A stretch of 64,000 bases of DNA from an uncultured Prevotella sp. (GTDB taxonomy: Bacteria; Bacteroidota; Bacteroidia; Bacteroidales; Bacteroidaceae): contig ONCJ01000001.1 in NCBI GenBank assembly GCA_900316295.1, positions 124,001 to 188,000 on the forward strand. The letters run 5' to 3'. Below are positions 44,887 to 52,595 of the stretch, piece after piece. The number at the start of each line of letters is the position of its first letter. The stretch's first letter is position 1. Position numbers and translations under genes: made by a program. The notes beneath the pieces are model-generated. The model searched no databases. It was not told the origin of the DNA and worked only from the letters and a program-made list of their open reading frames with translations.

Positions 44887-45132
44887 CTACTGCAGCTTCG
44901 ACTCAATATAATCAAAGAACTGTGTCAGAGTCTTCACGGATGTCAGCTCTGCAGGATTACTGATCTTAAATCCGAAGTTCTTCTCCACTATTACTACGAT
45001 GTCTACATAGTCCAGGCTGTCGACACCCATGTCTTCCTTCAGACGTGACTCAGGGTAGATGTTCTCTTCCTCTATTTCGAGGTCGTCTACCAGAAATGCT
45101 TTCACTCTCTCTTCAATTTCTGCTCTTGTCAT
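44887..45132 (-). CDS. Acyl carrier protein of the pigment operon
   Basis: 81 residues, acidic. The phosphopantetheine Ser39 is in DMGVDSLDYVDIVV. It carries the polyene during elongation. It lies between the LPLAT gene (12 bp) and the ApeP-like dehydratase (2 bp). It differs from the fatty-acid ACP in its Asp-Tyr-Val after the Ser. Only one ACP is present in this operon, whereas many aryl polyene clusters have two. Confidence 0.92.
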   Translation of the reverse strand: MTRAEIEERVKAFLVDDLEIEEENIYPESRLKEDMGVDSLDYVDIVVIVEKNFGFKISNPAELTSVKTLTQFFDYIESKLQ

Positions 45133-45144
45133 AATTGTCTATTA

Positions 45145-46017
45145 TTAAAAATTTGAATTTGCATAGTTAAACCACTGCATCGGATACTTTCCCAGCAATC
45201 GTTCTATCTCAGCCGTATAAGCGTCGGCTATCTGTTGGCGCTGTTCGCTCTTGCTTAATGTCTTGTCATATCTCAGCGGTGTGAAGTATGCCGTATACGA
45301 GCCGTCACTCTCTTTCATTCCACTAAGCATAACCACATTGAGACCTCTTGTCACTGCCAGTGAGAAAGGTCCACGAGCTAACGATATCTTGTGTCCATGA
45401 AGCGTGGAGGTAATAGTCTTCTTAGCATTGAAGAACCTGTCGGCAAAAGCACAAACAATTTCTCCTCTGTCCAACGCATCGGCTATATCTTCACTATGTG
45501 TGGTACCTATACCTACAGGTATCATCTTGGCATTCATTTGTTGAAAGGCTGAGCGACGGAAGCCCATCAGCGACTCCTTCTCGCCACCAAAAACAAGGAT
45601 ATTACAAGGTTTTTCTACATGACACGAATAGCCCAGTATCTCGTTACATCCTATATGCGCATTAAGTTGTATGATGGGTTCGTCACCTTCTGCAAGCCTG
45701 CGATAGTCTTCAAAATCCACAAAGCGAATCTTAAATTTATGTCCAGCATACATTGCAAACTTGTCGATCACTGTTTGTCCGAACACGCAATGATTCTTAT
45801 ATGTATACCATATAGCCCTCCATCTGCCACATCCCCTAATCTTACGAAAATACCGATAGGTGACACGTGCTCCAGCACTTATCAGCATCGTAACAGGAAT
45901 GACACATACCGACATGAAGACATACAGGACATGAATGTTGATATATTTCAGCAGCCAGACAAGGGCTCTGTACATCCACGCATTACCGTATGTAGTACCC
46001 TTCTCTATCGGTATCAC
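45145..46017 (-). CDS. LpxL/HtrB-like lipid acyltransferase
   Basis: 290 residues with an N-terminal membrane helix (INIHVLYVFMSVCVIPVTML). The acyltransferase His is in QLNAHIGCNEIL, with HX4E spacing as in lipid A late acyltransferases. It would transfer an acyl chain from ACP to a lipid acceptor at the inner membrane. LPLAT genes of this type are standard in aryl polyene clusters. It overlaps the small secreted protein gene by 4 bp and is followed by ACP. Confidence 0.85.
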   Translation of the reverse strand: MIPIEKGTTYGNAWMYRALVWLLKYINIHVLYVFMSVCVIPVTMLISAGARVTYRYFRKIRGCGRWRAIWYTYKNHCVFGQTVIDKFAMYAGHKFKIRFVDFEDYRRLAEGDEPIIQLNAHIGCNEILGYSCHVEKPCNILVFGGEKESLMGFRRSAFQQMNAKMIPVGIGTTHSEDIADALDRGEIVCAFADRFFNAKKTITSTLHGHKISLARGPFSLAVTRGLNVVMLSGMKESDGSYTAYFTPLRYDKTLSKSEQRQQIADAYTAEIERLLGKYPMQWFNYANSNF

Positions 46018-46427
46018 TTGTTTTCTATTTCTATATATAGGTCGTGCCTATGGTCGTCCAGTTTCACCTTAAAGTTGGATGTAGGTCTCTGTCCAGCACC
46101 TATGATACTGATTGCAATCTTTCGCCCTCTCAGACTTTGCAGTTTATTGTCGTCGTAAGACTTGATTACGACCTTCTCATCCGTCTTTACGTTCCTGGCT
46201 GAACCCAGTTTTACGTATTTTCCTTTGCTGTTTATCAGATAGACATGTACCTCTTGCAGCCGATAGGAGGACTCATTTTCTACAACAATCTTGTCCTTAA
46301 TGTTAAAATCTCCAGGAATTGTTTTTGTAATATACCCAGGACCTTTACCTTTTGCAGCCCTTGCAGAAAAGCCACAGACCACAACTGCCATTAAGGCAAG
46401 TAGCAATAATTTTGTCAGATGTCTCAT
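46014..46427 (-). CDS. Small secreted basic protein, unknown
   Basis: 137 residues, signal peptide MRHLTKLLLLALMAVVVCGF..., cleaved after SARA. The mature protein looks like an immunoglobulin-type beta sandwich (IVVENESSYRLQEVHVYLIN, KVVIKSYDDNKLQSLRGRKIAI) and is Lys-rich. I recognise no family. It overlaps the KS gene by 4 bp and the LPLAT gene by 4 bp, so it belongs to the operon. Envelope function is likely from the signal peptide; anything more is a guess. Confidence 0.65.
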   Translation of the reverse strand: MRHLTKLLLLALMAVVVCGFSARAAKGKGPGYITKTIPGDFNIKDKIVVENESSYRLQEVHVYLINSKGKYVKLGSARNVKTDEKVVIKSYDDNKLQSLRGRKIAISIIGAGQRPTSNFKVKLDDHRHDLYIEIENK

Positions 46428-47653
46428 AATGATATTCTTTTTTTGATTACTAATGCCGAATTGGTACCGCCGAATCCAAACGAATTGCTCAATACGGTGT
46501 TCACCTCGGTGTCAACAGTCTTGGCAGTAAGGTTGATATTCTCGGCATATTCGTCGGGATTCTCAAGGTTGATGTTCGGAGCCACGAAGTTGTTGTGCAT
46601 CATAATGATAGAATAGATAACCTCACTGGCGCCTGCCATCCAGCACTCGTGGCCTGTCATCGACTTGGTACTGGATATGAGTGCACGCTTGCCACGGAAG
46701 ATTCTGTCGAGAGCCATAGCCTCGCACATATCTCCCTGATGGGTCGATGTGGCATGAGCGTTGACATAGTCAATATCGTCAGCCGTCACGCCTGCATCCT
46801 TCATGGCACGCGACATTGCCACATAGCTGCCTTCATCGCTTGGCTGACTGATGCCACCACCATTGCTAGAGAAGCCATATCCGCACACCTCGGCAAGAAT
46901 CTTGGCACCACGAGCCACGGCATGGTCGTAGTCTTCGAGCACAAGGGCTGCCGCACCACCGCTGGGAACAAGTCCGTCGCGGTCCTTGTCGAATGGTCTT
47001 GAGGCTTTTGTAGGTTCATCCATACGAACGGAGAATGTGTTCAGGGCATCAAATGACGACATGGAGTATTTGTTCACCTCCTGTGCTCCTCCACAGAGAA
47101 TCACATCCTGCAAGCCCTGCTTGATGAGCAGATAACCCAGTCCGATGGAGTGGCTTCCGCTGGCACAGGCAGCACTCACGGAGAAGTTCACACCACGTAA
47201 ATGGAAGATGGTGCTCATATTCATGTTCACCGTTGAGTTCATTCCTTGGAAAATGAGGCCTGAACCAATCAGCTGAGAGTCATGCTTCTCTGCCATAATA
47301 CTTGCGGCATCTACGACGGCACGAGCCGACGAATCATTACCGAAGATTCCTCCAACCTCGTTGTCCAGCAGATACTGGTTATCTATTCCAGCCATCTCAA
47401 ATGCTTCCTTGCTTGCCATGAAGGCATATTCGGCTTCCTCCGAGAGTCCCACGCGAGTACGGCGATCCAATATTCCTTTCAGTACTGGACGCTCCACGAT
47501 ACCCGTCAGTCCCGAACGGAATCCATAGTCCAACCTATCCTGATCTATTCCTATTCCAGATTTGCCGGCATACAAGGAGTCCTTAACCTCATCTACATTC
47601 TTTCCGAGGCACGACCAAATACCCATACCGGTTATTACTACTCTTCTACTCAT
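46424..47653 (-). CDS. Beta-ketoacyl-ACP synthase II-like ketosynthase (ApeO/ApeR type)
   Basis: 409 residues, thiolase fold. Catalytic Cys in SAACASGSHSIG (about 161), His in NAHATSTHQGD (about 298) and His in SMTGHECWMAGA (about 336), so it is an active condensing enzyme, not a chain-length factor. It elongates the polyene on the operon's ACP with malonyl units. A second KS or chain-length-factor gene, usual in aryl polyene clusters, is not present in this operon. Confidence 0.88.
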   Translation of the reverse strand: MSRRVVITGMGIWSCLGKNVDEVKDSLYAGKSGIGIDQDRLDYGFRSGLTGIVERPVLKGILDRRTRVGLSEEAEYAFMASKEAFEMAGIDNQYLLDNEVGGIFGNDSSARAVVDAASIMAEKHDSQLIGSGLIFQGMNSTVNMNMSTIFHLRGVNFSVSAACASGSHSIGLGYLLIKQGLQDVILCGGAQEVNKYSMSSFDALNTFSVRMDEPTKASRPFDKDRDGLVPSGGAAALVLEDYDHAVARGAKILAEVCGYGFSSNGGGISQPSDEGSYVAMSRAMKDAGVTADDIDYVNAHATSTHQGDMCEAMALDRIFRGKRALISSTKSMTGHECWMAGASEVIYSIIMMHNNFVAPNINLENPDEYAENINLTAKTVDTEVNTVLSNSFGFGGTNSALVIKKRISL

Positions 47654-47684
47654 TATTTTTAGTCTTTATTCTTTAAATTTATCC

Positions 47685-48416
47685 CTACGTATACAATCCT
47701 CCGTTTATCGACACCACCTCGCCCGTAATATATGCTGCTGCGTCCGAAAGCAGGAAGCATACGAGTGCTGCTACCTCCTCGGGCTTGCCGAAGCGGTTCA
47801 TCGGAACCATTTTCTTCAGGCTGTCCACATCAAGGTCCTTGGTCATATCTGTCTCTATGAAACCAGGGGCCACGGCATTCACCGTGACGTTCCGAGCAGC
47901 CGTCTCCTGCGCCAGAGCCTTCGTGGCACCTATAAGCGCAGCCTTGGCAGCACTATAGTTCGTCTGTCCTGGCAAGCCTTTCAGCCCCGAGAGCGACGCC
48001 ATGTTCACTATCCTGCCACCATGCTTGCGTTGCATCATCTTAGGAAGCAGACGAGAGGTGACATAATAAAAACCGTTGAGAGATACGTTTATAACATTAT
48101 GCCAATCATCCTCCGGCATCATAAACATCATATTGTCCTTGCGAATGCCTGCATTGTTCACCAGATAGGCGATATAGTCGTCGGGATGACTGTTCTGCCA
48201 CTGCTCCAAGGCGGCATCTACCTCCTGCTTGTTGCCCACGTTGAATTGCAATAGCTCGGCACTGCCACCCGCATCTTCTATCTCTTGCTTCACCAGAGCT
48301 GCCGCCTCGGCATTACTCTGATAGTTGATAACCACTGGCATCCCCATACTGGCAATTTTCTTACATACTGCTCTACCAAGTCCTCTGGAGCCCCCAGTCA
48401 CTAATGCATACTTCAT
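47685..48416 (-). CDS. 3-oxoacyl-ACP reductase, FabG type (ApeQ-like)
   Basis: 243 residues, short-chain dehydrogenase. The NADPH turn is TGGSRGLG (7-14), the structural NNAG is at 87-90, and the catalytic set is Ser141, Tyr154 and Lys158 (NYSAAKAAL). It reduces the beta-keto group after each condensation. It is the first biosynthetic gene of the operon, 28 bp after the antiterminator gene, with no promoter of its own in the gap. Confidence 0.9.
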   Translation of the reverse strand: MKYALVTGGSRGLGRAVCKKIASMGMPVVINYQSNAEAAALVKQEIEDAGGSAELLQFNVGNKQEVDAALEQWQNSHPDDYIAYLVNNAGIRKDNMMFMMPEDDWHNVINVSLNGFYYVTSRLLPKMMQRKHGGRIVNMASLSGLKGLPGQTNYSAAKAALIGATKALAQETAARNVTVNAVAPGFIETDMTKDLDVDSLKKMVPMNRFGKPEEVAALVCFLLSDAAAYITGEVVSINGGLYT

Positions 48417-48444
48417 TTATCGTAAATTTAGAATAAATATCCTA

Positions 48445-49188
48445 CTATTCCATTCTCTCATAGTTTTCCAGAGATGGTTCTCCCAGATTTTCCAGACAAT
48501 ACTTTGGAATATATGTTGTACAGACAAAACCTATACCTTCAATATTGACTCCGACTCTGGTCTGACCTTTCAGTCGGACTACATGTCCTATAAAACCAGC
48601 AAACTGGCCCTCGGTGACCCGTACGATGTCATTCTGTTTGAAGTGGAATTTGTTCTGTATGTATATTTTATCTTCGGCATCGGCCTCAAGCCATTTGCGA
48701 AACGAGATCATCTGACTTTCGGGAATCACTAACGGTCGCCGCCCATTCCCTATATCTCTACCATATTCATCCTTGTATGGCTCATAATAATGGTGTAGAA
48801 AATGCATAGGCGGTACTCCGACAAATCGTCGAAGTACCGCCTGCGAACTTTTTACAAACAGTATATTTGGTAGCAAACTTACGAGCACCTTCTTGCGTTT
48901 TCCTGCATATACACGATCCTTTGTCCATTGCGGACAAAAGACCTCTTCAATACCCTCCTTATCCGCAAGCCATGCGGCAGCTTTCGATTCCTGACCGTAT
49001 GCAGCCCTCATCAAATACCATCTCGGCTTCTCACTTTCCTCCTGTAGTGCTGAGACAATAGAGGGGGACACCACATCAAGCGATTCTTGACGCAGGGTAG
49101 TGGATGACTTACTTATTCCACATCTTTGTTCTTCCCTTGGGGCGTGGGAAAACTGTCCATTATTCAATGTGACAGCATCTATTGCCAT
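48445..49188 (-). CDS. UpxY/NusG-family transcription antiterminator heading the pigment operon
   Basis: 247 residues from the ATG at 49188. The open frame reaches 49227, but a promoter at 49198-49228 rules that out. The NGN domain begins at RWYLMRAAYGQESKAAAWL and the KOW part is EGQFAGFIGHVVRLKGQTRVG. UpxY-type NusG relatives keep RNA polymerase going through long operons, best known for Bacteroides capsule loci. Here it stands in front of about 17.6 kb of pigment genes. It has a 50-60 residue N-terminal extension without similarity to NGN. Confidence 0.85.
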   Translation of the reverse strand: MAIDAVTLNNGQFSHAPREEQRCGISKSSTTLRQESLDVVSPSIVSALQEESEKPRWYLMRAAYGQESKAAAWLADKEGIEEVFCPQWTKDRVYAGKRKKVLVSLLPNILFVKSSQAVLRRFVGVPPMHFLHHYYEPYKDEYGRDIGNGRRPLVIPESQMISFRKWLEADAEDKIYIQNKFHFKQNDIVRVTEGQFAGFIGHVVRLKGQTRVGVNIEGIGFVCTTYIPKYCLENLGEPSLENYERME

Positions 49189-49197
49189 AATTGGCTG

Positions 49198-49228
49198 CAA
49201 AGGTACAAATAATCGTGCACAACACAAA
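49198..49228 (-). promoter_or_regulatory. Promoter of the 19-gene pigment operon
   Basis: On the minus strand TTTG (49225-49228), a 19-bp spacer and TACCTTTG (49198-49205). The ATG follows nine bases after the -7 box, so the leader is very short. Confidence 0.8.
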
Positions 49229-49433
49229 ATAAATTCTCACTTTCTTAATTTTTACTCACTTGCGAAGAGGAGTTTAGGAGTTAAGGGAGTTAAAGACAAT
49301 AGTCGAGCGGAGAGGAGTTAAAGAAGTGTCGTTCGGGCGGATTTGTAATCAGACCGCATGGAGTATCAGCATTTGTAATGCGAAAAAGATGCTATCGCAA
49401 TCCCTTAATTATCGAGTTTTGAGCATGAACAAG

Positions 49434-49488
49434 AAACCCTTCACATGGTCTTACCATACTGATACTCAGACCTTCATGTGAAGGGTTT
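49434..49488. repeat. 14-bp-stem hairpin AAACCCTTCACATG/CATGTGAAGGGTTT
   Basis: Perfect arms 49434-49447 and 49475-49488 with a 27-base loop. No T run on either side. Confidence 0.7.
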
Positions 49489-49737
49489 GCAGGCTCACTC
49501 CTCATTCCGCACTTGATGCGGAATCTCCCTCAGAAAGCATAGACATCTTGGCACAAAATCATCAAATTCTCATCTGCAGACATTCGTCAGCAGACCTGCC
49601 GACCAATGTCAGCAGCTCTCGACACAGCCAAATTGAAACATAAAATCGCCCATTTCATCGGAACATCTACGTATGTTCGCATATCAGTTACGTATAAACC
49701 AAACACACAAGCTGCCAGCTAATGCATCACGTCCAAA

Positions 49738-49787
49738 CCCTTCACAGCAAGCCACTATCACTCAATGGTATACATGGCTGTGAAGGG
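49738..49787. repeat. 11-bp-stem hairpin CCCTTCACAGC/GCTGTGAAGGG
   Basis: Perfect arms 49738-49748 and 49777-49787. It shares the CCCTTCACA/TGTGAAGGG arms with the hairpin at 49434-49488 and lies 82 bp after the stop of the lipoprotein gene, so it could end its transcript. Confidence 0.7.
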
Positions 49788-49868
49788 GTAGACGAAGATG
49801 CAAAAAACTGTCAATAAGCTAAACTTTCAAGATAACATTATTAAACTTCAAAAGTATAACAAAGTGTG

Positions 49869-51236
49869 CTACTCAAACACACAAGATAGCTTATATTTAA
49901 GTTTTAGTGACTTGTTTTTATTTTGTATTTTTTGATCTATATTTATTGTCTTATCCTTTAAATCAGATATAACCTTATATCGTGAGGTCGTTTTACCAAA
50001 TAGTCCACATTGATATGCTATCAGCAAAGCAACTTCATTTATAGTATTCTTAGACAAATATCCTTTTCTTCGTGGAACATCCATATACACATTCAACTCT
50101 CCCTTATTTGCATTATCTGGATAAGTAAGGTAATATAGAAGTGTAGAATTCAAAGTCGCTAGGTCTTCAGACATTGCAGATGCAAGGTCATTCCCATTAT
50201 ATGCGAACGTCCACATTTTATTGGTCTCTTTCACACCTGTAAGATAACCATTATTGTCATATTCGATTGTATAGTCTGATAATTTATTGATATACCCTTT
50301 CTCGTTAGTATCAAATCTAATTTGTCTCGATAAAGGAAGATGTTCTCTATAATTAGCCCAAGAACCCGTTTTTTTATACAACCAGTTTCTTGTTGCTATA
50401 GTAATTACCTTTGAATTATAATCGACCTTTAAGATTTCCTCGTAATCGCCTACCATATTTAATACGTAATTAGGCATTTCTGTACCCAAATCTAATTTCA
50501 ATTCTGTAATGTCTATTTTTTCAGGAGTCTCATCTTCCATGCTATCAAAAGAATACCACTCATATTTGTAACCCTCGTCAGGGTAGCATAGAAGATAGGT
50601 TTCGGTTTGGGGTAAATAATAAAGCCTAAAATCATAGTCAAAACAATGATATGTATCCGTAACAACATCATATTCAAAGTGGTAATTATTTTCTCCGTAT
50701 TCAACATCAAAGGAAGTAGGACGTGTCAATTTTCTCGAATACCACTTTTTTTTCACCGAATATCCAAGGTACTCGTCCCAAATATCAACATCATAATAAT
50801 AATAATAAACTTCATTAGTAGCATCATAATAAACATGGAAAGTAGGCTGTCCTATTTTTCCATTAGCTTCAATTAAAAAATTACTGCCTTTTGTTTCTTC
50901 CAATATAGGACAAGCTAAGAGAATCTTGGAAAGTCTATTTTGCGAATCATACTCTATTTTGAATTTATATTCTGAATCGTCCTGCCTATAATCGTCATAA
51001 TAGCCATAATCATCATCTCCCCAATATCCATCATTGTCATAATGGTCTCCATAAGGTTGATATTGAACACCTGAAACAATAAGTTCCGTCAACTTTTTAC
51101 CCTTAATACCGCCACCTGCGTCTACTGGCGAATCTTTACCTCCTCCACCGACAGAATCATCTGATGACGAACATGCTGTAAAAGCTAATGCCATAGATAT
51201 GGCAATAAGCAAAATTAAAAAATTAATGTGTTTCAT
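49869..51236 (-). CDS. Large secreted lipoprotein, Tyr/Asp-rich, unknown
   Basis: 455 residues. Lipobox LAFTACSSSDD (Cys22), then a Gly-rich linker and a very Tyr/Asp-rich patch (DHYDNDGYWGDDDYGYYDDY). The rest is beta-rich with repeated YD-like phrases (EYDSQNRLSKILLA, EYDNNGYLTGVKET), resembling Bacteroidota DUF4595-type surface lipoproteins. I am not sure of the family. The C-terminus is basic (KIQNKNKSLKLKYKLS). Its start overlaps the 84-residue gene upstream by 14 bp. The cassette is clearly more AT-rich than its surroundings, a sign of transfer. Confidence 0.7.
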   Translation of the reverse strand: MKHINFLILLIAISMALAFTACSSSDDSVGGGGKDSPVDAGGGIKGKKLTELIVSGVQYQPYGDHYDNDGYWGDDDYGYYDDYRQDDSEYKFKIEYDSQNRLSKILLACPILEETKGSNFLIEANGKIGQPTFHVYYDATNEVYYYYYDVDIWDEYLGYSVKKKWYSRKLTRPTSFDVEYGENNYHFEYDVVTDTYHCFDYDFRLYYLPQTETYLLCYPDEGYKYEWYSFDSMEDETPEKIDITELKLDLGTEMPNYVLNMVGDYEEILKVDYNSKVITIATRNWLYKKTGSWANYREHLPLSRQIRFDTNEKGYINKLSDYTIEYDNNGYLTGVKETNKMWTFAYNGNDLASAMSEDLATLNSTLLYYLTYPDNANKGELNVYMDVPRRKGYLSKNTINEVALLIAYQCGLFGKTTSRYKVISDLKDKTINIDQKIQNKNKSLKLKYKLSCVFE

Positions 51237-51477
51237 AGTTCTTAGTAATTATTAAAGTGTTTATTTGTGTAAAATCTTTTATACTTGCGGTTTGATCTCC
51301 GTCAAGGATAATTATATCGTGTATATATTTTTTATTATTCTCAATATGCTTCTCTATTTCGTTCTTGATTTCTTCATGTACATTTGTTTCAACAGATATT
51401 TCACTCATGTTTTTAAGAGATATATCACTCTCAAAAGAGAACTCTTGTGTTCCCATTTTATATTTTACAGTACTCAT
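51223..51477 (-). CDS. Small acidic cytoplasmic protein, unknown
   Basis: 84 residues, no signal, no membrane helix. The centre is a charged helix (EEIKNEIEKHIENNKKYI) and the end looks like beta strands (DIIILDGDQTASIKD). No known motif. It lies between two genes of the same cassette with a 14-bp overlap to the lipoprotein gene and a 3-bp gap from the upstream gene. Translational coupling supports it as a real gene despite its size. Confidence 0.6.
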   Translation of the reverse strand: MSTVKYKMGTQEFSFESDISLKNMSEISVETNVHEEIKNEIEKHIENNKKYIHDIIILDGDQTASIKDFTQINTLIITKNYETH

Positions 51478-51480
51478 AAT

Positions 51481-51891
51481 TTAATTTATAAGTTGTTGTA
51501 TGTATATCTCGTTATTGGCTATACTACAATTGTATAAACTTTTTACAATATTGAACGTTGTATATCCAGATACTTTATAGTCATTGTTTTCTTCCAAAAT
51601 ATCACGTTTTTTATATTGGTCATTGTCATCTGTATTACATAACACTTCTTCCCATACTACTTTTGCTGTTCCTGCAAAAGGGATCTCCTTGCCTATTGGA
51701 ACGTTTTCCACAGGGTTCGTGATAGTAACATTCTTAACTTCCTGTACTTCAAATTCTTTTTGACCAAACCTTTTCCTCTTAAAGCCACAAATCTTTAACA
51801 TTCCTTGCCTTTGCAGGTCTAAGATTTCTTTTCGGATAAGTTCGCATATCAAATCCGCATGCACCTGTAATGCATTTTCCATCTTCAACAC
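51481..51891 (-). CDS. Unknown protein, first gene of the AT-rich cassette
   Basis: 136 residues. An N-terminal helix (ADLICELIRKEILDLQRQGM) leads to a polar middle with Val-rich strands (VQEVKNVTITNPVENVPIGK) and a C-terminal part rich in Asn, Tyr and Ile. No signal, no recognised domain. Start at 51891 (MLKMENALQ) or at MEN (51882). It follows the terminator-like end of the structured RNA (51957) by about 65 bp, and no promoter is seen in between, so its expression may depend on read-through from the RNA. Confidence 0.55.
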   Translation of the reverse strand: MLKMENALQVHADLICELIRKEILDLQRQGMLKICGFKRKRFGQKEFEVQEVKNVTITNPVENVPIGKEIPFAGTAKVVWEEVLCNTDDNDQYKKRDILEENNDYKVSGYTTFNIVKSLYNCSIANNEIYIQQLIN

Positions 51892-51956
51892 ATTTTTATA
51901 GCCTACCGTTCTCCCCTACTTCGGCTGGTTAATAATACAAGTTAGTTTATGGAAAC

Positions 51957-52316
51957 AAAAAAGACGTGGGAGAAACCTTCCATTGCCTATCCCAGTCTTC
52001 AGGCCTTCGCATTGCCTTTCTATCAAGATAAGCAACCAAGCCAGCCCACGCCAACGCATATTATTAATAGGTATGCGTCATAAAACCAAAAAAGGTTTAC
52101 ACGCATACGGGTATAATACGCCCAGCATGGACGCTTCGTTGCGTTCATCTTCAGATAGAATTCAAGTTTGCGAAGTTTGAAGACTTGAAGATAACGTCAA
52201 GAAAACGTCCTTCGTCCCACAAAGCACGGAGAGTTGCGAAGACTCGGTTATGCGATGATCAGGGACTGTATCCATCGATGTCTTGACTCACCAGCCCATA
52301 CAGGGCTAACTGAGTC
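51957..52316 (-). ncRNA. Structured RNA candidate with competing stems and a terminator
   Basis: A full minus-strand promoter (52322-52352) drives about 360 nt without a good frame in that direction. Structure visible: hairpin TGAGTC...GACTCA with inner AGCCC/GGGCT (52285-52316). TTCAAGT/ACTTGAA nests inside ATCTTCA/TGAAGAT (about 52150-52193). The segment GTATGCGT on the plus strand (52071-52078) can pair either with ACGCATAC (52101-52108) or with ACGCATA (52054-52060). A closing stem GACGTGGG (51963-51970) with CCCACGCC (52045-52052) is followed on the RNA by six U (51957-51962). I find no tmRNA, RNase P or SRP signature. It may be a free sRNA or a switch-like leader for the cassette downstream. 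Confidence 0.55.
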
Positions 52317-52321
52317 GGGAG

Positions 52322-52352
52322 CAAAGATACAAAGTAAAAACAAAATTCCAAA
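52322..52352 (-). promoter_or_regulatory. Promoter of the structured RNA candidate
   Basis: TTTG (52349-52352), a 19-bp spacer and TATCTTTG (52322-52329) on the minus strand, six bases before the first hairpin. Confidence 0.75.
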
Positions 52353-52432
52353 ATAATCATCCACTTTTTTTAGCAAACAATCCAGAGTGTGGGCACACAG
52401 GGAATAGCTATGTAATATGTTACAATCCGAAA

Positions 52433-52584
52433 TTCATAAGATAAGATGCGCCTCAACAATAAAAATAAATGAATTTATTTTGTTTTGTCTTCGGCTTTCA
52501 TTACCTTTTCATAAGATAAGATGCGCCTCAATAATAAAAATAAATGAATTTATTTTGTATTGTCTTCGGCTTTCATTACCTTTG
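52433..52584 (+). repeat. 75-bp tandem duplication carrying the tRNA-Leu promoter
   Basis: Two copies (52433-52507, and 52508 to the -7 box) begin TTCATAAGATAAGATGCGCC and run to the -7 box. The copies differ at about three positions. The upstream -7 reads TACCTTTT (52502-52509). The downstream one is TACCTTTG (52577-52584) with TTTG 19 bp before it (52554-52557). Confidence 0.85.
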
Positions 52585-52595
52585 CACCCACGTTT

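Larger units (their letters stand above)
49229..49868. other. 640-bp non-coding stretch between the operon promoter and the lipoprotein gene
   Basis: No gene seen. It contains GGAGTTAAGGGAGTTAAAG-type repeats (about 49268-49322), GGATTTGTAATC and GCATTTGTAATGC (49339-49350 and 49369-49381), and two long-stem hairpins that share the arms CCCTTCACA and TGTGAAGGG. Confidence 0.7.

Noticed and set aside
51957-52316. tmRNA, RNase P RNA or SRP RNA as identity of the structured RNA
   Set aside because: No tRNA-like ends with a T-loop, no tag frame, no RNase P core such as GAGGAAAGTCC, no SRP loop motif on either strand.
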